A stretch of 64,000 nt of DNA from Microbacterium paraoxydans (GTDB lineage: Bacteria > Actinomycetota > Actinomycetes > Actinomycetales > Microbacteriaceae): the NCBI RefSeq assembly GCF_900105335.1, contig NZ_LT629770.1, positions 992,001 to 1,056,000 on the forward strand. Reading direction: 5' to 3'. The first letter of the stretch is position 1. Every line of letters begins with the position of its first letter. A program made the translations under genes and the position numbers. Of the stretch, positions 62,001 through 64,000 are shown one piece after another. Below the pieces are notes generated by a model. It was not told the DNA's origin. It did not search any database and was given only the letters and a program-made list of their open reading frames with translations.

Positions 62001-63018
62001 CCGCGATCTCCGATCGCTGCAGGCTCAGCTCTCCGACCGCGCGCGCAGCAGCGTCGCCCGCTCCATCGCGCGCCCCGGGCGTGCGGAGACACCGGGGCCG
62101 CGCGGGGCGGAGCGCGTGGCCGCCGCTCCGGTCGAACAGACCGGGCTGACGGCGTGGACGTTCGGCGACCTCCCGGCGGTCATCGACACCAAGGTCGCGG
62201 GCGGCGTCGTCCGGGGGTATCCGGCGATCGTCGATGCCGGCACGAGCGTGTCGGTGCGGGTCGAGGCGACTCCCGACGCCGCGGCCGCCGCCACGCGCGA
62301 CGGCGTGCTCCGTCTCGTCCTGCTCGCGGTGCCCTCGCCGTCCTCGTACGTGCAGCAGCACCTCACCAGCCAGGAGAAGCTCGCACTCGCCGCCTCTTCG
62401 TATCCGTCGGCGGCCGCGCTCATCGAGGACTGCCGGGCCGCCGTCGCCCGTCGCGTGATCGACGCGTCGACCGGCGGCGCCGACGGCCGGGACCGCGGCG
62501 TCGTGCGCACCGAGGCCGAGTTCGCGCGGGTGCGCGACGCCGTCTCCGCCGTGCTCGTCGACGAGCTCTTCGCCTGCGTCTCCCTCGTCGCGCGCATCCT
62601 GACGAAGGCGCGGGAGGTGGAGCGCGGCATCAAGGCGCAGAACGCGCTGGCGCTGCTCGGCCCGCTGAACGACATTCGCAGCCAGCTCTCCGGACTGCTC
62701 CACCCCGGCTTCGTCGCGGCGACCGGGGTCGACCGGCTCGCCCACTTCCCCCGGTACCTCGACGGCATGATCGACCGGCTGAAGACCCTCGCGAACGAGC
62801 CGGGCAAGGACCGCGCGCGGATGACGGAGTTCGAGCGGATGGCCGTGCTGTTCGCGGACGCCGGGGGCACCATCCCCCTCGCGCCCGACGCTCCGCCCGC
62901 GATCGTCGAGGTGCGCTGGCTGCTGGAGGAGTACCGGGTCAGCGTCTTCGCCCAGCGTCTCGGCACCGCGCAGCCGGTGTCGCCGCAGCGGATCACCAAG
63001 GCGCTCGCAGGGAAGTGA
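59005..63018 (+). CDS. hrpA: ATP-dependent RNA helicase HrpA
   Basis: A DEAH-box helicase of 1337 residues, the length of full HrpA proteins. Motifs: I GATGSGKTTQLPK, Ia TQPRRLAARTIAERVAEEL, II IIIDEAHERSLN, III SATIDPESF, V ATNVAETSLTVPGIKYVIDTG, VI QRSGRAGRTSDG. A helicase-associated domain and the long HrpA-specific C-terminal region (DUF3418) follow. About 32 residues of STGSGTQ repeats interrupt the winged-helix region after RFARMLIEAG and before VLRDVLAIVAGLSIQDVRERP. Reading frame and motifs are intact. ATG 59005 has GGAGG close by and TACGAT eight bases upstream. Confidence 0.94.
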   Translation: MSSPMISYPPELPVSAARDEIADAIRDHQVVIVAGATGSGKTTQLPKIALELGRERIAHTQPRRLAARTIAERVAEELRVELGTLVGYKVRFTDKVSDETRIALMTDGILLNEIHRDRLLTRYDTIIIDEAHERSLNVDFLLGYLARILPERPDLKVIITSATIDPESFARHFAAADGTPAPVIEVSGRTYPVEIRYRPLVDEDAEQDAVGEPEDEVSAIVAALRELDREAPGDVLVFLPGEAEIRDAADAVRAAYAKDRSPTEVLPLFGRLSAAEQHRVFERSTVAGVRRRVVLATNVAETSLTVPGIKYVIDTGTARISRYSNRSKVQRLPIEAISQASANQRSGRAGRTSDGIAIRLYSEEDYARRPEFTEPEILRTSLASVILQMLALGFGDITAFPFLTPPDSRGVKAAFDLLTELGALRPARGPDDGPRLTRIGRDIARMPMDPRFARMLIEAGPSTGSGTQRGSSPSTGSGTQRGASPSTGSGTQGAVLRDVLAIVAGLSIQDVRERPEERREEADRLHARFVDPTSDFLTLLNLWNHLREQQRELGSSAFRRLCRSEHLNYVRVREWFDVHRQLRTLVKNPDRGAEPGGAADPDAIHRALLSGLLSQIGILDERTAPAGKAHSPAKDARRRITEYRGARGIRFSIFPGSGLRKKSPRAVMAAEIVETSRTFARTVAAIDPAWAEPLAGDLAKRQVTEPHWSKDAGAAVAFEKVTLFGVEIIPRRRVQFARIDRAASRELFVRHALVEGEWDPSRIDKRVSAFWRSNAELRRRLEKLEERERRRDILAGDEAVFRFYDERIPADVFDVRSFEKWWREALTTTPKLLVMRESDLIDDEDRADQREFPTRWTQGDQVLGLAYRFEPGAPDDGVSVVLPLPLLAQIEDRGFDWQVPGLRAELVTGLLRALPKAIRRHVVPAADWAEKFGAALADEGPEVHGGLPPRTLKEALARLVQPLANQVVTAADFDDERVPAHLRMNFRAVDERGRVVGSGRDLRSLQAQLSDRARSSVARSIARPGRAETPGPRGAERVAAAPVEQTGLTAWTFGDLPAVIDTKVAGGVVRGYPAIVDAGTSVSVRVEATPDAAAAATRDGVLRLVLLAVPSPSSYVQQHLTSQEKLALAASSYPSAAALIEDCRAAVARRVIDASTGGADGRDRGVVRTEAEFARVRDAVSAVLVDELFACVSLVARILTKAREVERGIKAQNALALLGPLNDIRSQLSGLLHPGFVAATGVDRLAHFPRYLDGMIDRLKTLANEPGKDRARMTEFERMAVLFADAGGTIPLAPDAPPAIVEVRWLLEEYRVSVFAQRLGTAQPVSPQRITKALAGK
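60384..60480 (+). repeat. Tandem STGSGTQ-encoding repeat array inside hrpA (3 units)
   Basis: CCCTTCGACAGGCTCAGGGA units start at 60384, 60420 and 60456. The period is 36 because each 24-base repeat is followed by a 12-base spacer (GCGGGGCTCAAG and GAGGGGGGCAAG). It is read as STGSGTQ, the same orientation and frame relative to the gene as in tatD and the ABC-F gene. Confidence 0.92.
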
Positions 63019-63029
63019 CCCCCGCCGGG

Positions 63030-63035
63030 TAGCCT
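63030..63035 (+). promoter_or_regulatory. -10 hexamer of a probable leaderless promoter (quinone oxidoreductase)
   Basis: TAGCCT ends 6 bases before ATG 63042. Confidence 0.55.
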
Positions 63036-63041
63036 GAGGGC

Positions 63042-63986
63042 ATGGCCCGCGCGATCGTCTACACCGAGTTCGGATCCCCCGCTGTCCTCCACCTGATGGA
63101 GGTGCCTGACCCCGTGCCCGTCCGCGGCGAGGCGCTGGTGCGCATCGAGGCGGCCGGCGCCAACCCCATCGACGCCAAGCTCCGCGGCGGCAAGCGCCCC
63201 TCCGCGCCGATCACCGAGCCGCGTCCGGTCGGGTTCGACGGCGCCGGGGTGATCGAGGTGCTGGGCGAGGGCGTGGACGGGTTCGAGGTCGGCGACCGCG
63301 TCGCGATCCGCGACACGCTCGGGACCTACGCCTCCGCCCTCGCGGTCGAGGCCGACAAGCTCGTGAAGCTCCCGGACACCGTCACCGCAGCCGAAGGGGC
63401 GGCGATCGGCATCCCGGCCGGCACCGCCTACCAGTCCCTCCGCTCGCTCGCCGTGACGGCTGACGATGTGCTCCTCGTGCACGCGGGCTCCGGCTCGGTC
63501 GGCCAGGCCGCCGTGCAGTTCGCGGTCGCCTGGGGCGCGACCGTGATCGCCACCGCGAGCCCCGCCCGGCACGAGCAGCTCCGCGAGCTCGGCGCGATCC
63601 CGGTGGCCTACGGAGACGGGCTGCTCGACCGCGTCCGCGCGGCGGCCCCCTCCCCCGTGACCGTCGTCCTGGACTGTGCGGGCACCGACGAGGCGATCGA
63701 GGCCTCCCTCGCCCTGGTCACCGACCGCGACCGCATCGCGACCATCGTCCGTGGCCCCGACGCCGCCGACTTCGGCATCCGAGCGTTCTCCGGCGGCTCG
63801 CCCGAGCCGCTCACGCCGCAGGAGCTGGAGTGGCGCGCAGAAGCGCTGCAGAAGACGGTCGACCTGCTGGCCGCCGGCGACTTCACCATCGAACTCGGCC
63901 CGGAGCTGCCCCTCGACCAGGCGGCACGGGCCCATGAGCTCATGGAGACCGGCGCTGCCTCGGGGAAGATCATCCTCGTCCCCTGA
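63042..63986 (+). CDS. NADPH:quinone oxidoreductase / zinc-less MDR alcohol dehydrogenase
   Basis: A 314-residue medium-chain reductase. The GroES-like domain (EALVRIEAAGANPIDAKLRGG, GFDGAGVIEVLGEGVDGFEVGDRV) is followed by the Rossmann domain with VLLVHAGSGSVGQAAVQFAVAWGATVIATAS. The catalytic-zinc Cys/His ligands of alcohol dehydrogenases are missing, which places it with quinone/enone reductases. The C-terminal RAHELMETGAASGKIILVP is conserved. It follows hrpA by 23 bases but appears to have its own promoter. Confidence 0.93.
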   Translation: MARAIVYTEFGSPAVLHLMEVPDPVPVRGEALVRIEAAGANPIDAKLRGGKRPSAPITEPRPVGFDGAGVIEVLGEGVDGFEVGDRVAIRDTLGTYASALAVEADKLVKLPDTVTAAEGAAIGIPAGTAYQSLRSLAVTADDVLLVHAGSGSVGQAAVQFAVAWGATVIATASPARHEQLRELGAIPVAYGDGLLDRVRAAAPSPVTVVLDCAGTDEAIEASLALVTDRDRIATIVRGPDAADFGIRAFSGGSPEPLTPQELEWRAEALQKTVDLLAAGDFTIELGPELPLDQAARAHELMETGAASGKIILVP

Positions 63987-64000
63987 ACTCGACCCTGACA

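Overview
The window is about 70% GC, uses many GTG starts, has short intergenic gaps and shows no phage or plasmid hallmark genes. Gene content and order point to an actinobacterium of the family Microbacteriaceae, most likely Microbacterium. This is inferred from the sequence alone. It is ordinary chromosome: the conserved set pmt / rsmI / metG-tatD / rsmA (ksgA) / ispE / tRNA-Gln-glmU-prs is recognisable, with sugar-uptake and stress cassettes lying between its members. No stretch over 300 bases lacks a gene. No CRISPR array, rRNA or complete insertion sequence was seen.

Layout. 0-8.2 kb: a truncated 2-hydroxyacid dehydrogenase, gnd, an FAD oxidase, and a MacB-like ABC exporter divergent from a two-component system. 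8.2-11.2 kb: a flavinylation operon (FMN-binding lipoprotein, ApbE, NqrB/RnfD-FNR fusion). 11.2-13.8 kb: prs, glmU and tRNA-Gln. 13.9-17.3 kb: GNAT-MarR, a divergent Rrf2/NmrA redox switch and an RluA-type pseudouridine synthase. 17.3-21.9 kb: metQNI and a Na+/H+ antiporter. 21.9-27.6 kb: an ABC-F protein, a hydrolase, a 13E12-type HNH protein behind a LexA-like box, and a Cmx-like drug exporter behind a repeat array and a small leader ORF. 27.7-32.9 kb: a ChvE/GguAB-type sugar ABC operon with its LacI regulator. 33-39.8 kb: ispE, an aldo-keto reductase, rsmA, an MFS exporter, tatD and metG. 39.8-48.4 kb: a LacI-controlled oligosaccharide (probably beta-glucoside) ABC operon ending in a GH1 beta-glucosidase, then a repeat-rich stretch and a methyltransferase. 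48.6-51 kb: rsmI and pmt. 51-54 kb: an aminotransferase/amino-acid permease/Lrp operon. 54-64 kb: a thioredoxin-domain protein, an FMN reductase, an aldo-keto reductase, a DUF418-like membrane protein, hrpA and a quinone oxidoreductase.

The most unusual observations are: (1) a short repeat (GGTCCCTGAGCCTGTCGAAG) inserted as tandem arrays inside three unrelated genes, always read as STGSGTQ; (2) an RsrR-like Rrf2 regulator with a symmetric operator facing an NmrA partner; (3) a 17-bp repeat array directly upstream of what looks like a leaderless 21-residue ORF ahead of a chloramphenicol-type exporter; (4) glmU starting one base after tRNA-Gln; (5) at least ten genes with a TANNNT hexamer exactly 6-7 nt before the start codon, implying leaderless mRNAs; and (6) repeats on both sides of the methyltransferase, one of which duplicates its start codon.
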